Notes: generated by a model not told the origin, from the letters alone. 57,980 nucleotides of DNA from Nostoc indistinguendum CM1-VF10 (GCA_019359215.1 JAHHHS010000043.1:1-57980), one strand, 5' to 3'. Numbered from the stretch's first letter, positions 1 through 7,762 are shown. Translations and numbers: made by a program.

Positions 1-1
1 C

Positions 2-52
2 TTGACGCCACGCTCACGTGAGTTAGACCAGATTCTTCGTTTAGCCGCTTAG
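2..52 (+). CDS. possible C-terminal tail of a gene cut by the window edge
   Basis: An open frame enters from the left edge and gives 16 residues ending RELDQILRLAA before a TAG at 50-52. It looks like a natural charged/helical protein end and is followed by two hairpins (82-102 and 144-166), as expected downstream of a gene. The fragment is too short to assign to a family. It could be chance. Confidence 0.3.
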   Translation: MTPRSRELDQILRLAA

Positions 53-143
53 ACCGACAGTTGCAACTTTTTGATACTTAGCCCAGAAGTTTTATTTCTG
101 GGTCAATTTCTGCAAAAGTATAGTTATAGAAATTCACATTATT

Positions 144-166
144 AGCCTGCATAAGCAGGCTTTTTT
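144..166 (+). terminator. rho-independent terminator
   Basis: A perfect 7-bp stem AGCCTGC/GCAGGCT with loop ATAA is followed by a run of six T. It would end transcription entering from the left edge. A second hairpin (CCCAGAA/TTCTGGG, 82-102) lies just upstream without a T-tail. Confidence 0.75.
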
Positions 167-229
167 CTGGTAGCCACGGGTTTGAGTCTGTGGAAAAATA
201 AAGTGCAACATCATATAGAATTGGTATGA

Positions 230-634
230 TTATTGACTAATTTCACTAGCTTGATTTACTTGGCATTGACTGCACAACCCAAAAAACTCTAGGGTGTGGT
301 AAAAAACTTTAAACTTATGGCTGGATTCTAACTGGTCTTCTAAGTCATGAACTGGGCATTGATTAATCGGAATTGATACACCGCACTGCAAGCAAGTAAG
401 ATGGTGTTTATCTTGCTGCGCTAGACTGTAGAGGGCTTCACCATTAGCCAAATTCCGCACTTGTACCATGCCTTCGAGTTTTAAGGCTTCTAGGGAGCGG
501 TAAACTGTTGCTAAACCCATGCTCTGATTTGTGTTACGTAGTTCTACGTATATATCTTGAGCGGAAATGCCTTTTTTGATGGTTTTCAGTAGGTTGAAAA
601 TACGCTCTTGACTGCGGGTGCGTATGGCTCTCAT
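230..634 (-). CDS. zur: Fur-family metalloregulator, probably Zur (FurB)
   Basis: A 134-residue winged-helix repressor of the Fur family, normally a metal-dependent DNA-binding dimer controlling zinc or iron homeostasis. The recognition-helix region (about residues 36-55, motif GLATVYRSLEAL) is typical. Structural-zinc pairs are C81-LQ-C84 and C121-SQ-C124, preceded by the H77-H78 pair. The ATG at 634 is preferred over an in-frame TTG at 640. It is divergent from purS, with about 145 bp of shared promoter space. As I recall, the FurB/Zur gene of Anabaena sits beside purS-purQ in the same way, which favours Zur over Fur or PerR. That assignment rests on memory of gene order and overall likeness rather than a diagnostic residue. 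Confidence 0.75.
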   Translation of the reverse strand: MRAIRTRSQERIFNLLKTIKKGISAQDIYVELRNTNQSMGLATVYRSLEALKLEGMVQVRNLANGEALYSLAQQDKHHLTCLQCGVSIPINQCPVHDLEDQLESSHKFKVFYHTLEFFGLCSQCQVNQASEISQ

Positions 635-778
635 AGACAATTATTTTAATATGCCACTGTAGTTGAAGCTGTTAGATGGGCTAATTGATCAATTAACTTT
701 AACCGCTTCGTAATCTTATTTTCACTCAGTTGGAACAGAAAGTTATAGTATAGCGATCGCAGCATTCAGCAAAAGCCC

Positions 779-1057
779 GTGCAAACCAAGTATCTAGCCA
801 AAATTTTCGTGACGCTTCGTCCTTCAGTCTTAGACCCTGCTGGCGTGGCTGTACAATCCGGTCTTAAGCAAATGGGATACGAGAACGTTGACCAGGTGCG
901 GATTGGCAAGTACATTGAACTCACCATCACCTCGTCTGATGAGAAGAAAGCGCGTCAAGACCTTGATCACATTTGTGACCAAATGCTATCAAATCCCGTA
1001 ATTGAAAATTATCGCTTTGATTTAATTGAGGTCGAAACTCAAACGGGAGTCTTTTAG
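779..1057 (+). CDS. purS: phosphoribosylformylglycinamidine synthase subunit PurS
   Basis: A 92-residue small subunit of the FGAM synthase complex (PurS/PurQ/PurL), which converts FGAR to FGAM in purine synthesis. The segment VLDPAGVAVQSGL near residues 17-29 is the PurS hallmark, and the length is normal. The start is GTG at 779, just after a GCGATCGC site; no ATG is available upstream in frame. It is followed after about 130 bp, mostly repeat, by purQ in the same direction. purL is not in the window, so the complex is completed by a distant gene. Confidence 0.92.
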   Translation: MQTKYLAKIFVTLRPSVLDPAGVAVQSGLKQMGYENVDQVRIGKYIELTITSSDEKKARQDLDHICDQMLSNPVIENYRFDLIEVETQTGVF

Positions 1058-1124
1058 GGATTAGGCATGGGCAAGAGGACAAGGGGACAAGGAGAAAGAC
1101 TTGTTTCAAATTCTCACCTCTTGT

Positions 1125-1171
1125 CCCCCTGCCCCCTGCCCCCTGCCCCCTGCCCCCTGCCCTCTGCCCCC
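1125..1171. repeat. heptanucleotide STRR array (CCCCCTG)
   Basis: About six tandem copies of the 7-mer CCCCCTG, the last ones degenerate, fill the purS-purQ gap. The purine-rich stretch at 1067-1100 (GGACAAGGGGACAAG) is partly complementary to the region just before the array, so a hairpin is possible. This is a typical Nostoc intergenic STRR. Confidence 0.85.
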
Positions 1172-1188
1172 ACTCCTATTGACTAATC

Positions 1189-1863
1189 ATGAAATTCGGT
1201 GTTGTTGTTTTTCCAGGTTCTAATTGCGATCGCGATGTTGCTTATGTAACCAGAGACTTGCTGGGGCAACCGACTCGCATGGTTTGGCATCAAGAAACAG
1301 ACATTGCTGATTTGGATGTCGTTATTATCCCTGGTGGCTTTAGTTACGGGGATTATCTGCGCTGCGGTGCGATCGCGCGTTTTTCACCCGTGATGCAGCA
1401 GGTTGTTGAACACGCCCAAAAGGGTAAGTTTGTGATCGGTATTTGCAACGGTTTTCAGGTATTAACTGAAGCTGGACTTTTGCCAGGGGTGTTGACTAGA
1501 AATCGGGATTTGCATTTTATTTGCGATCGCGTTCCTTTGAAAGTTGAGCGTACCGATCTTTCATGGACGCAAGCTTATACCACTGGTGAAATTATCACCT
1601 TGCCCATTGCCCACGGAGAGGGGCAATTTTACGCTGATAAAGCCACTCTTGCAGAAATTGAAGATAACGGGCAAGTTGTGTTTCGTTATGAAGGAGAGAA
1701 TCTCAACGGTTCACTGAACAACATTGCCGGGATTTGCGATCGCCAGGGCAATGTGTTGGGAATGATGCCGCACCCAGAAAGAGCGTCTGACGCGATGCTG
1801 GGGAATAGCGATGGCTTGAGGCTGTTTCAGGGCTTGTTAGAGAAGGTAGCGGCATTAGCCTAG
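1189..1863 (+). CDS. purQ: phosphoribosylformylglycinamidine synthase subunit PurQ
   Basis: A 224-residue class-I glutamine amidotransferase that supplies ammonia to PurL in FGAM synthesis. The catalytic nucleophile is C86 in GICNGFQVL, and the His/Glu of the triad are H195 and E197 in MMPHPERAS. The PGGFSYGDYLR oxyanion region is intact. Length and ATG start are normal. It lies downstream of purS in the same direction, separated by the CCCCCTG array, and is probably co-transcribed with it. Confidence 0.96.
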   Translation: MKFGVVVFPGSNCDRDVAYVTRDLLGQPTRMVWHQETDIADLDVVIIPGGFSYGDYLRCGAIARFSPVMQQVVEHAQKGKFVIGICNGFQVLTEAGLLPGVLTRNRDLHFICDRVPLKVERTDLSWTQAYTTGEIITLPIAHGEGQFYADKATLAEIEDNGQVVFRYEGENLNGSLNNIAGICDRQGNVLGMMPHPERASDAMLGNSDGLRLFQGLLEKVAALA

Positions 1864-2139
1864 TACCGCAAGACGGAAGTCAAAAGTCAAAATTCAAAAG
1901 TGTTATGGAATAAGCTCTTTAGAGATTTTAAATGGTTGCTCTATTTACGCCGTAGTGTACTAGAGCGAATATCGGACGACTAGGTTGGGCATTTTGCGAT
2001 CGCAGTCTGAAAGATAGATGAAGTACAGATTGCGATCGCTCCATCACATCAAGCCAATATAAGCTGATGCGCGCCTAAATTGTATAAACACTCTTTACGG
2101 TCGTTAACTGTTGACTGTTGACGGTTATCAGTCATCGGT

Positions 2140-2238
2140 CAATACGGTTCGGTTAGCTTGTTTATCGAGCGAAGATCCCCCAACCCCTCTTACAAAGGGG
2201 GTCGCCACAGGCGGGGGGATCTTATCCGAACCGTATTG
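2140..2238. mobile_element. MITE-like inverted-repeat element with flanking direct repeats
   Basis: The ends are a perfect 13-bp inverted repeat (CAATACGGTTCGG at 2140-2152, CCGAACCGTATTG at 2226-2238). Nested inside is a second perfect pair (AAGATCCCCC at 2172-2181, GGGGGATCTT at 2214-2223) and a small CCCCT/AGGGG stem. The element is bracketed by AGTCATCGGT at 2130-2139 and 2239-2248, which may be a 10-bp target duplication or part of a GTCATCGGTCA-type STRR. It contains no transposase. Confidence 0.7.
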
Positions 2239-2486
2239 AGTCATCGGTCATCAGTCAGCAGGTTTTGCTTAAACATTACCAGGTTGAGGTATCTCAGGAT
2301 CTGCGCGATAAATCTTAAATGGTGCTACCAACAAGAGGACTTTTCAAACATCCTCTTGCGGTGAGGAGAGACAAAGTGTAGCTTTTGTGGAGTTTCTCCG
2401 GATTTAGTAAGTAATCAGACGGATATGATATAAGCGCTAACTTAATATCTTGCCCTTTGCCTCTCTACTAGAACTTAATTGCCTAC

Positions 2487-2522
2487 ATTTACGTAAATAT
2501 ACTATTTTAAATCAGTATATTT
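2487..2522. promoter_or_regulatory. paired palindromes upstream of the outer-membrane-like gene
   Basis: A perfect 12-bp palindrome ATTTACGTAAAT (2487-2498) overlaps a 9-bp inverted repeat AAATATACT/AGTATATTT with a 10-bp spacer (2495-2522). They lie 55 to 91 bp before the ATG at 2578, a normal place for an operator. The cognate regulator is unknown. Confidence 0.4.
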
Positions 2523-2577
2523 GGCGTATAAATTACTGTTGTATTTTCGTAAATAGTTTTGCAGAAGGAAGATTTTG

Positions 2578-3879
2578 ATGGATAAAATACATAAAATTAT
2601 CAAAGGTAGTAACACTTATCGATTTATTAGTATTAACTATGCTTCCTGGAACTTAAGAACAACTTGGATAGCTTTCCTTCTGCTGTTGACAGCTATTTAT
2701 AGCAACTCAGCAGTTGCTGCAAATAATATTGTTTCAAAAAATCAAGAATTTCAGTTAAGTGAATCTCAAAACCTGAAAGTATCTTCTATAGTATCTAAAC
2801 TCAATTCACAGCAAAATATCAGCTTGCAGCAAAGGTTTCCAGCATTTATAAAAAGGAATACCGTTGCTCAATTAGAGACTGGAAAGATTCGTGATCGTTT
2901 TCCTACTAACGTTAAGTCTGTAACATTTAATAATTCTTTGCCTGTAAACAGTTTTTTGCTTAAATCTCAAGAAGACTTAAAAGCCAATGGTAATTTAGAA
3001 AAACAGTTATTTGCTTCTAAAATTATTAGTGCTGATTTGCATTTAAAAGAGCAGACTAATATATTGAAGCAAAAACAACCTCAACTTTTTGTACAAACAG
3101 ACTCTTCAGAAATTTTAGGTGATACTTTTGGCGAGACTAATAAATTACGCCAAGAACTTTTGATTGATCCCATCGTGAGGTTAGGTAAATCACCAAAAGC
3201 TGCCCCTGGTTCAACTGCGGGTACTCCTTCTGCCTATGGTGCAAGTTTTGGTCAAGCCTATATTGGTGGTGGTTTACTTTTCCCTTTAGATGACGATAGA
3301 GATAGGATAGATGGTTCTTTGTCTGTTGGTTTTGGTTTAGGAGATGCGGCTAAATCTGTAGGGTTGGAAGTTAATGCCAATATTACTAGTGTAGGCGGTG
3401 GTGACAGTTTTGATTTTGGTGATAGTGGCGGTGTAGGTTTTAAGCTACACAGATATTTAGGTGATGGTACAGCTGTAGCTGTGGGTTGGTCAAATCCTAT
3501 TAAATGGGGAGATGTTACGAATGCTAAAGATACTATCTATGGAGTAGTTACTAAGTCATTTGCCCTGCAACCAGATAATGCTAATAACAAGTTACCCTTG
3601 ACTTTTTCGCTAGGTCTTGGTAGTGGTGTTTTTCGTTCTAAAGGTGCAATAGAAGCAGATGATAATTCTGTTAATGTTTTTACTAGTTTAGGTTTGAGGG
3701 TGATACCTCAAGTATCTTTAGTAAGTAGCTGGACTGGAAACCGTCTCAATATGGGCGCGTCTTTTGCTCCTTTCGATAACACCCCGATAGTGATCAATAC
3801 TATTTTCACAGATGTTACTAGTAATTTGGATACTGGCTTAGGTTTTGCATTGAGTGCAGGATACAGTTTTCGCTTCTAA
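2578..3879 (+). CDS. secreted or outer-membrane protein of unknown function, probable C-terminal beta-barrel
   Basis: A 433-residue protein. A hydrophobic segment (IAFLLLLTAIYS) followed by SAVAA near residue 48 suggests a long signal peptide. The middle is Ser/Gln/Asn-rich and low in Gly. From about residue 200 there are many alternating polar/hydrophobic stretches with Gly (YIGGGLLFPL, LSVGFGLGDAA, LPLTFSLGLGSG), and it ends AGYSFRF with a terminal Phe, as outer-membrane barrel proteins do. ATG 2578 is chosen over TTG 2575 because GAAGGAAG lies 7 bp upstream. It appears to form an operon with the next gene (39-bp gap). No family name is claimed. Confidence 0.7.
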   Translation: MDKIHKIIKGSNTYRFISINYASWNLRTTWIAFLLLLTAIYSNSAVAANNIVSKNQEFQLSESQNLKVSSIVSKLNSQQNISLQQRFPAFIKRNTVAQLETGKIRDRFPTNVKSVTFNNSLPVNSFLLKSQEDLKANGNLEKQLFASKIISADLHLKEQTNILKQKQPQLFVQTDSSEILGDTFGETNKLRQELLIDPIVRLGKSPKAAPGSTAGTPSAYGASFGQAYIGGGLLFPLDDDRDRIDGSLSVGFGLGDAAKSVGLEVNANITSVGGGDSFDFGDSGGVGFKLHRYLGDGTAVAVGWSNPIKWGDVTNAKDTIYGVVTKSFALQPDNANNKLPLTFSLGLGSGVFRSKGAIEADDNSVNVFTSLGLRVIPQVSLVSSWTGNRLNMGASFAPFDNTPIVINTIFTDVTSNLDTGLGFALSAGYSFRF

Positions 3880-3918
3880 CTGCTGAGATATATTGAAATT
3901 TAATCAACAAGAAAAACA

Positions 3919-4608
3919 ATGAAAAAACAATCATTTTTCCTCACTTTTGCTATAGCATTCACTTTTTTTACTTATCTAGTGAGTGCGCCGATGAAGGTAA
4001 ATGCTGGTCCTACTATCACCACAGGCGGTAGCGAAGATTCTTCTTCCTCATCTGGAGATAACTTTAACCCAGGAAATACACAGCCACCTGTTGAACCTGC
4101 ACCTGGGGTAAATGTGGAATTTAGTGGGAATGGTGGTCTTAGCGTATCAACAGAAGTTCAAAATACTTTAAATGTAATTATCACTAATATAGTAGAGCAA
4201 AATTCAGAGCCAAATAGCCCATCTGCTGCCATTATACCTATTTTACAGGGCGGTTTAAATGCCGAAGACTCAATGAACTTGCTCCAGCGTTCTCTAGAAA
4301 ATTTAGGAGTCTCAAAACCATCAGTGCAAAAATTAGTCAGTAGTTTAGTTGGTATAACCGGGAAGCAATCAGCATCTGCATCAGGTGTTCCTGTTGGCAT
4401 TAAAAGTTTAGTGGCAAATTCAGCAATAGCTCAGAAGGAAACATCTTTGAATGTGGATGTTAATCAGTTAAATATTGCTATTAATGCTTACAACCAAATT
4501 GTGATGGAAAGTAGTCCTGAAGTTCTGCAAAAACTGTCAAAAGATCCACAATTTTTAGAAATTGGTAAGCTGCTTAAGCAATTAAGGACTGCCATAAATA
4601 AAAATTAA
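3919..4608 (+). CDS. secreted protein of unknown function
   Basis: A 229-residue protein with a clear signal peptide (MKKQSFFLTFAIAF, cleavage probably after VNA near residue 29). A Ser/Gly/Pro-rich linker (residues 35-65, with SSSSSG and PPVEPAPG) is followed by a predicted alpha-helical C-terminal part rich in Leu, Asn and Ser. No catalytic motif or anchor was recognised. It lies 39 bp after the barrel-like gene and is followed by a terminator at 4653, so the two probably form a bicistronic unit exporting partners. Confidence 0.7.
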   Translation: MKKQSFFLTFAIAFTFFTYLVSAPMKVNAGPTITTGGSEDSSSSSGDNFNPGNTQPPVEPAPGVNVEFSGNGGLSVSTEVQNTLNVIITNIVEQNSEPNSPSAAIIPILQGGLNAEDSMNLLQRSLENLGVSKPSVQKLVSSLVGITGKQSASASGVPVGIKSLVANSAIAQKETSLNVDVNQLNIAINAYNQIVMESSPEVLQKLSKDPQFLEIGKLLKQLRTAINKN

Positions 4609-4652
4609 AGCTTAGACCTGATTAAACTAAAGTTATTAGTGGTGCAATTTAT

Positions 4653-4680
4653 AATCCTCTGGTTGAATTCAGAGGATTTT
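4653..4680 (+). terminator. rho-independent terminator of the secreted-protein operon
   Basis: The stem AATCCTCTG/CAGAGGATT is perfect over 9 bp with an 8-base loop and runs into TTTTTA. A related, degraded sequence occurs at about 6185-6240 before the YdcF-like gene. Confidence 0.8.
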
Positions 4681-4873
4681 TATTTAAAAATATGCATATT
4701 GACTATCAAATCAATAACGTTTTATCTGCTCGTGCGCGTCTGGGAGAGGGGCTAGTGTAGGACTACTGTACAAATGCATTGTGATGTGAATTAACGAGCT
4801 TGAGGAAGTTTTCAGGATTTTCTTAATTATCCTGCGATGCCTACGGCGGTAAACTACGTAAATAGACCATGCT

Positions 4874-4902
4874 GTAGGGGCACAGCAATGCTGTGCCCTT
4901 AC
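4874..4902. repeat. 29-bp interspersed palindrome
   Basis: GTAGGGGCACAGCA and TGCTGTGCCCTTAC form a near-perfect palindrome around one central base. It resembles small palindromes scattered through Nostoc-type intergenic DNA. The overlapping frame at 4711-4920 is not considered a gene. Confidence 0.65.
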
Positions 4903-4967
4903 GAAAGATATGATTTTCAACTTGCTCCATATTTTGTATTTTTTGTCAATGCGTAAGTTATAGGTAA

Positions 4968-5168
4968 GGGCGTTTTTGGTTTGGTTCGATGTGTCCGGGT
5001 AAAACGCAGGGTAGCCTATACCGTTATGATCCTGATGGTTCTCTGCACTTGATCGAAACAGGATTAGCGATTTCTAATGGATGAGACTGGAGTTCTGCTC
5101 AAAAGACATTTTACTTAACTGATTCCCCAACGCAGAAAATTTATGCTAACAACTTTGATTCGGGTTAG
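4968..5168 (+). pseudogene. fragment of an SMP-30/gluconolactonase-family gene
   Basis: One reading frame gives GRFWFGSM, then GSLYRYDPDGSLHLIE, TGLAISNG and, after an in-frame TGA at 5082-5084, WSSAQKTFYLTDSP and KIYANNFDSG before a TAG at 5166-5168. These are the consecutive conserved blocks of the SMP-30/gluconolactonase beta-propeller (usual forms: GRFWFGTM, LYRLDPDG, ISNGLGWSPD, TDS..IYAYDFD). A TAA lies just upstream (4965-4967). Both ends of the roughly 290-residue family are missing, so this is a decaying remnant. Confidence 0.8.
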
Positions 5169-5282
5169 GGATCGGGATGTAAAATACAATCATGATAATC
5201 ACAGGAAAATCCTCTTCCTTGCTATCTGCTGCCTTGTGTTTTATCCTAACCACCTATAAATATTTACCTTGGCCTACTAACT

Positions 5283-5540
5283 ATGAAAACAGTACCAATA
5301 CAGCTACCCGAAACTGTATTTTCATCTCTCCGTAAGAATCCAGAAGAATTTGTTCAAGAAATGCGAATTGCAGCCGCAGTTAAATGGTATGAATTAGGCG
5401 AAATATCTCAAAGCAAAGCAGCAGAAATTGCTGGAATATCTCGTGCAGAGTTTATTAATAGTCTGTCTCGTTATCGAGTTGATTTTATGCAGTATACTGC
5501 TGAAGATTTAGCAGAGGAACTGATGAATGTCGATCAATGA
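5283..5540 (+). CDS. UPF0175 family protein, probable antitoxin-like HTH protein
   Basis: An 85-residue full-length UPF0175 protein: MKTVPIQLPE start, conserved EMRIAAAVKWYELG block near residues 26-39, then a helix-turn-helix-like SKAAEIAGISRAEF and a C-terminal YTAEDLAEEL. Members are commonly paired, as antitoxin-like regulators, with a downstream DUF3368 PIN-domain protein. Here the downstream partner is only a 5' remnant overlapping this gene's last 14 bp, so the gene is an orphan. Its sequence looks undamaged. Confidence 0.85.
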   Translation: MKTVPIQLPETVFSSLRKNPEEFVQEMRIAAAVKWYELGEISQSKAAEIAGISRAEFINSLSRYRVDFMQYTAEDLAEELMNVDQ

Positions 5541-5658
5541 AGCCATCATAAACTCTTCACCTTTAATTGTCCTTTTTAAAAGTAATCAAGCTCATCAAAA
5601 CGATGACAACAGCAACCTCTTTGACTCTCGAAGAATTTCTCAAACTGCCGGAAACTAA
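5527..5658 (+). pseudogene. truncated DUF3368 PIN-domain partner of the UPF0175 gene
   Basis: ATG 5527 overlaps the end of the UPF0175 gene, as in intact pairs. The frame gives MSINEAIINSSPLIVLFKSN, matching the start of DUF3368 proteins (usual form I-N-S/T-SPLI-L). Similarity stops after about residue 22 (near 5590). The frame then runs out of phase through the start of the Uma2 gene to a stop at 5656-5658. The rest of the roughly 150-residue PIN nuclease is gone, consistent with a deletion that joined it to the Uma2 gene. Confidence 0.72.
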
Positions 5659-6157
5659 GCCAGCCAGTGAATTTATAAATGGTTGTGTTTCCCAAAAACC
5701 TATGCCTCAAGGTAAACATTCGCGCTTGCAACTGAAGTTTTGTGATGTAGTCAATAATGTTGCAGAAACAGCAAAAATTGCCCTAGCCTTCCCAGAATTG
5801 CGTTGCACTTTTGCTGGACGTTCGATTGTTCCAGACGCTAGCGTGTTTCTTTGGCAGCGAATTCCTTTTGATGCAGATGGTGAAGTACCCAATACCTTTA
5901 AAATTTATCCTGATTGGACAATAGAAATTCTTTCACCCGACCAGAAAGCTACTAAAGTTATTAGTAATATTTTGCACTGTCTCAAACATGGTACTAAGTT
6001 GGGATGGTTAATTGACCCTGAAGACCGAATAATTTTGGTATTTATTCCTGGACGAGAACCACTGGAGTTGACTGGTAAGGATACTCTTCCGATTCCAGAA
6101 TTTTTAACGCTGGATTTAACTGTCGAGCAGGTTTTTGGCTGGTTGAAAGTAGGCTGA
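5603..6157 (+). CDS. Uma2 family (DUF820) endonuclease-like protein
   Basis: A 184-residue protein of the Uma2/DUF820 family, very abundant in cyanobacteria, with a restriction-endonuclease-like fold; its biological role is uncertain. It opens MTTATSLTLEEFLKLPETK. Candidate active-site blocks are VPDASVF (about residue 78) and TIEILSPDQ (about 107), followed by GWLIDPEDR. The ATG at 5603 is chosen over the TTG at 5567, which would read through the PIN remnant. A second, divergent Uma2 gene lies at 45895. Confidence 0.85.
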   Translation: MTTATSLTLEEFLKLPETKPASEFINGCVSQKPMPQGKHSRLQLKFCDVVNNVAETAKIALAFPELRCTFAGRSIVPDASVFLWQRIPFDADGEVPNTFKIYPDWTIEILSPDQKATKVISNILHCLKHGTKLGWLIDPEDRIILVFIPGREPLELTGKDTLPIPEFLTLDLTVEQVFGWLKVG

Positions 6158-6264
6158 TTTTTATTTTCGCTTGGGTTTTTAAATTAAAAGTTGTTTGAGG
6201 TGCAATTGATTACTCTCTGGTTAAAGCTAGAGGATTGTTGTTTTCAGAATCACAATCATATGAA

Positions 6265-6867
6265 ATGAAACGCAAGCTGAAATTGGTAAGGTGGGTTTTA
6301 GCGATCGCACTTTTATTAACTAGCATTATACCTGCGAGGATTGCGATCGCTTTTCATCAAACCCCAGTACCACAGGCTATTTTTGTGTTGGGGAGTGCTT
6401 CTGAGCGGATGAGGTTTGCGGCGCAGTTTTGGCAGTCTCGCCAGAATTTAGATATTTGGGTTTCTGATTTTGCTTGGGAATTAGATGCTGACCGTCGAAT
6501 ATTTTTACAGTATGGTGTTCCTGATGCGAAGTTGCATTTGGATGGTAGAGCAACCGATACTGTGACAAATTTCACGACTTTGGCGGGAGATTTTGCTAAT
6601 CAGAGGTTGCAGCATATTTATTTGATTACGTCGGATTATCACATGAGGCGGGCAAGAGCGATCGCAACTATTGTTTTAGCTAGCCAGGGGATTGTGGTTA
6701 CACCTGTGGCGGTAGCTTCTCAAAATCAGCCATCAGAATCATTGATGCGGGTGTTGCGAGATTGTGGGCGATCGTTTTTGTGGATTTTAACTGGGCATAC
6801 TGGTTCTAGCCTCAACCCACGTTTAAAATCATCTTTATTATTAATTTTAAAAATTAAATTACATTAA
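6265..6867 (+). CDS. YdcF-like DUF218 family protein
   Basis: A 200-residue protein with an N-terminal hydrophobic signal or anchor (LVRWVLAIALLLTSIIPA) and a DUF218 domain: AIFVLGSASER, then DTVTNFTTL and the conserved YLITSDYHMRRARAIA. The family includes YdcF and SanA, linked to envelope functions; the substrate is unknown. ATG 6265 is used rather than TTG 6235. Its 3' end overlaps the convergent methyltransferase gene by 4 bp. A second copy of its C-terminal coding segment lies 0.9 kb downstream (7763-7828). Confidence 0.75.
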   Translation: MKRKLKLVRWVLAIALLLTSIIPARIAIAFHQTPVPQAIFVLGSASERMRFAAQFWQSRQNLDIWVSDFAWELDADRRIFLQYGVPDAKLHLDGRATDTVTNFTTLAGDFANQRLQHIYLITSDYHMRRARAIATIVLASQGIVVTPVAVASQNQPSESLMRVLRDCGRSFLWILTGHTGSSLNPRLKSSLLLILKIKLH

Positions 6868-7613
6868 AGTTTATCTTTCTTACTTAGCCAAAAATGTCCA
6901 TAACGAACTGGTCCAATATGTAAAAATAATTTTCGCATAAGATTGATTTTCCATTTTTCATAATCCGTATATTGAGAAACAATTAATCCAGCGTTGGTTA
7001 TTATATATTCCCATTGTAGTTTTGATAAAAAACAAACACCGCACCCTGCCGTATTTGCACCCAGTTTTTTCATAAGAGGAGCCAGGATTTTACTAGATGT
7101 TAGATAAAATATAAGGTAGCTAGGCAATTTTGTAAAAACCATTCCATCATACATATTCTCAAAAATAGAGATATATCCTTTTTCTGATAATAAATTATGA
7201 GCATTAGTTATTGCTTCATATTGAGTTTTTTTGGTTTGACGATAAGAACTTTTTACAAAATGGTGAAGTGACCAATTAAAAAAAATCAAATCAAATTTTG
7301 TATTTTCTTCAAAAAGATTATTTAATTCTTCTATAGAACCTGATAACAATGTTTTTCTTATGTCATGTGCATTTAATTCTAGAAGAATCTTAGCATTATC
7401 AATGATAGTACCAATAGATTTAGGGTAATTTTGCAATATCCGATCTGTAAACATTCCATTACCACCGCCAATATCAAGGAAAGAAAATTGTTTGTCTTTA
7501 AAGCTGTGATCTATTAAAGTTTTTATTGTTTCCCATTGTAAATCACCAACATATTCCTGGTTAAAATCCTTTAGTTGTTGATTCTTTAGCTGCTTAATTG
7601 CTTTATTATTCAT
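6864..7613 (-). CDS. class I SAM-dependent methyltransferase
   Basis: A 249-residue methyltransferase with SAM motif I FLDIGGGNGMFT (about residues 44-55) and a post-motif acidic loop, then FDLIFFNWSLHHF (motif IV region, about 106-118). The target is unknown; being distal to an EPS cluster it may methylate a sugar or lipid. AGAGGA lies 7 bp before the ATG at 7613. The convergent YdcF-like gene overlaps its 3' end by 4 bp. The gene is AT-rich like the rest of the 6.9-16.2 kb block. Confidence 0.8.
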   Translation of the reverse strand: MNNKAIKQLKNQQLKDFNQEYVGDLQWETIKTLIDHSFKDKQFSFLDIGGGNGMFTDRILQNYPKSIGTIIDNAKILLELNAHDIRKTLLSGSIEELNNLFEENTKFDLIFFNWSLHHFVKSSYRQTKKTQYEAITNAHNLLSEKGYISIFENMYDGMVFTKLPSYLIFYLTSSKILAPLMKKLGANTAGCGVCFLSKLQWEYIITNAGLIVSQYTDYEKWKINLMRKLFLHIGPVRYGHFWLSKKDKL

Positions 7614-7762
7614 AGTTTCCTCTTTATGAAATTTAAATTGTATAATTATATAGCACTTTCACGTATGGAAAGTAGTTGAGCAACTATTTTTTAGGTAGTT
7701 AGTTTATTAGAGTTACGTTTGTAAGTGTGTCTTAATATAATGAAAAATCATAGTGTTACAGT

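Larger units (their letters stand above)
1864..2577. other. 714-bp intergenic region, repeat-rich, no gene
   Basis: It holds a short AGTCAAA/ATTCAAA heptad run just after purQ, two HIP1-type octamers, a 99-bp MITE-like element (2140-2238) and two palindromes near the next gene (2487-2522). The 68-codon frame at 2158-2364 reads through the MITE and is not considered a gene. Confidence 0.8.

Noticed and set aside
1125..1171. CCCCCTG array as a CRISPR or regulatory repeat
   Set aside because: Seven-base tandem units without spacers are ordinary STRRs of Nostoc-type genomes, present in many gaps of this window.
2158..2364. 68-codon open frame after purQ
   Set aside because: It lies across the MITE-like element, is rich in Arg/Ser from repeat sequence, and has no ribosome site or family likeness.
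4711..4920. 69-codon minus-strand frame
   Set aside because: It reads through the 29-bp palindrome and shows no protein family features; neighbouring DNA is degraded pseudogene sequence.
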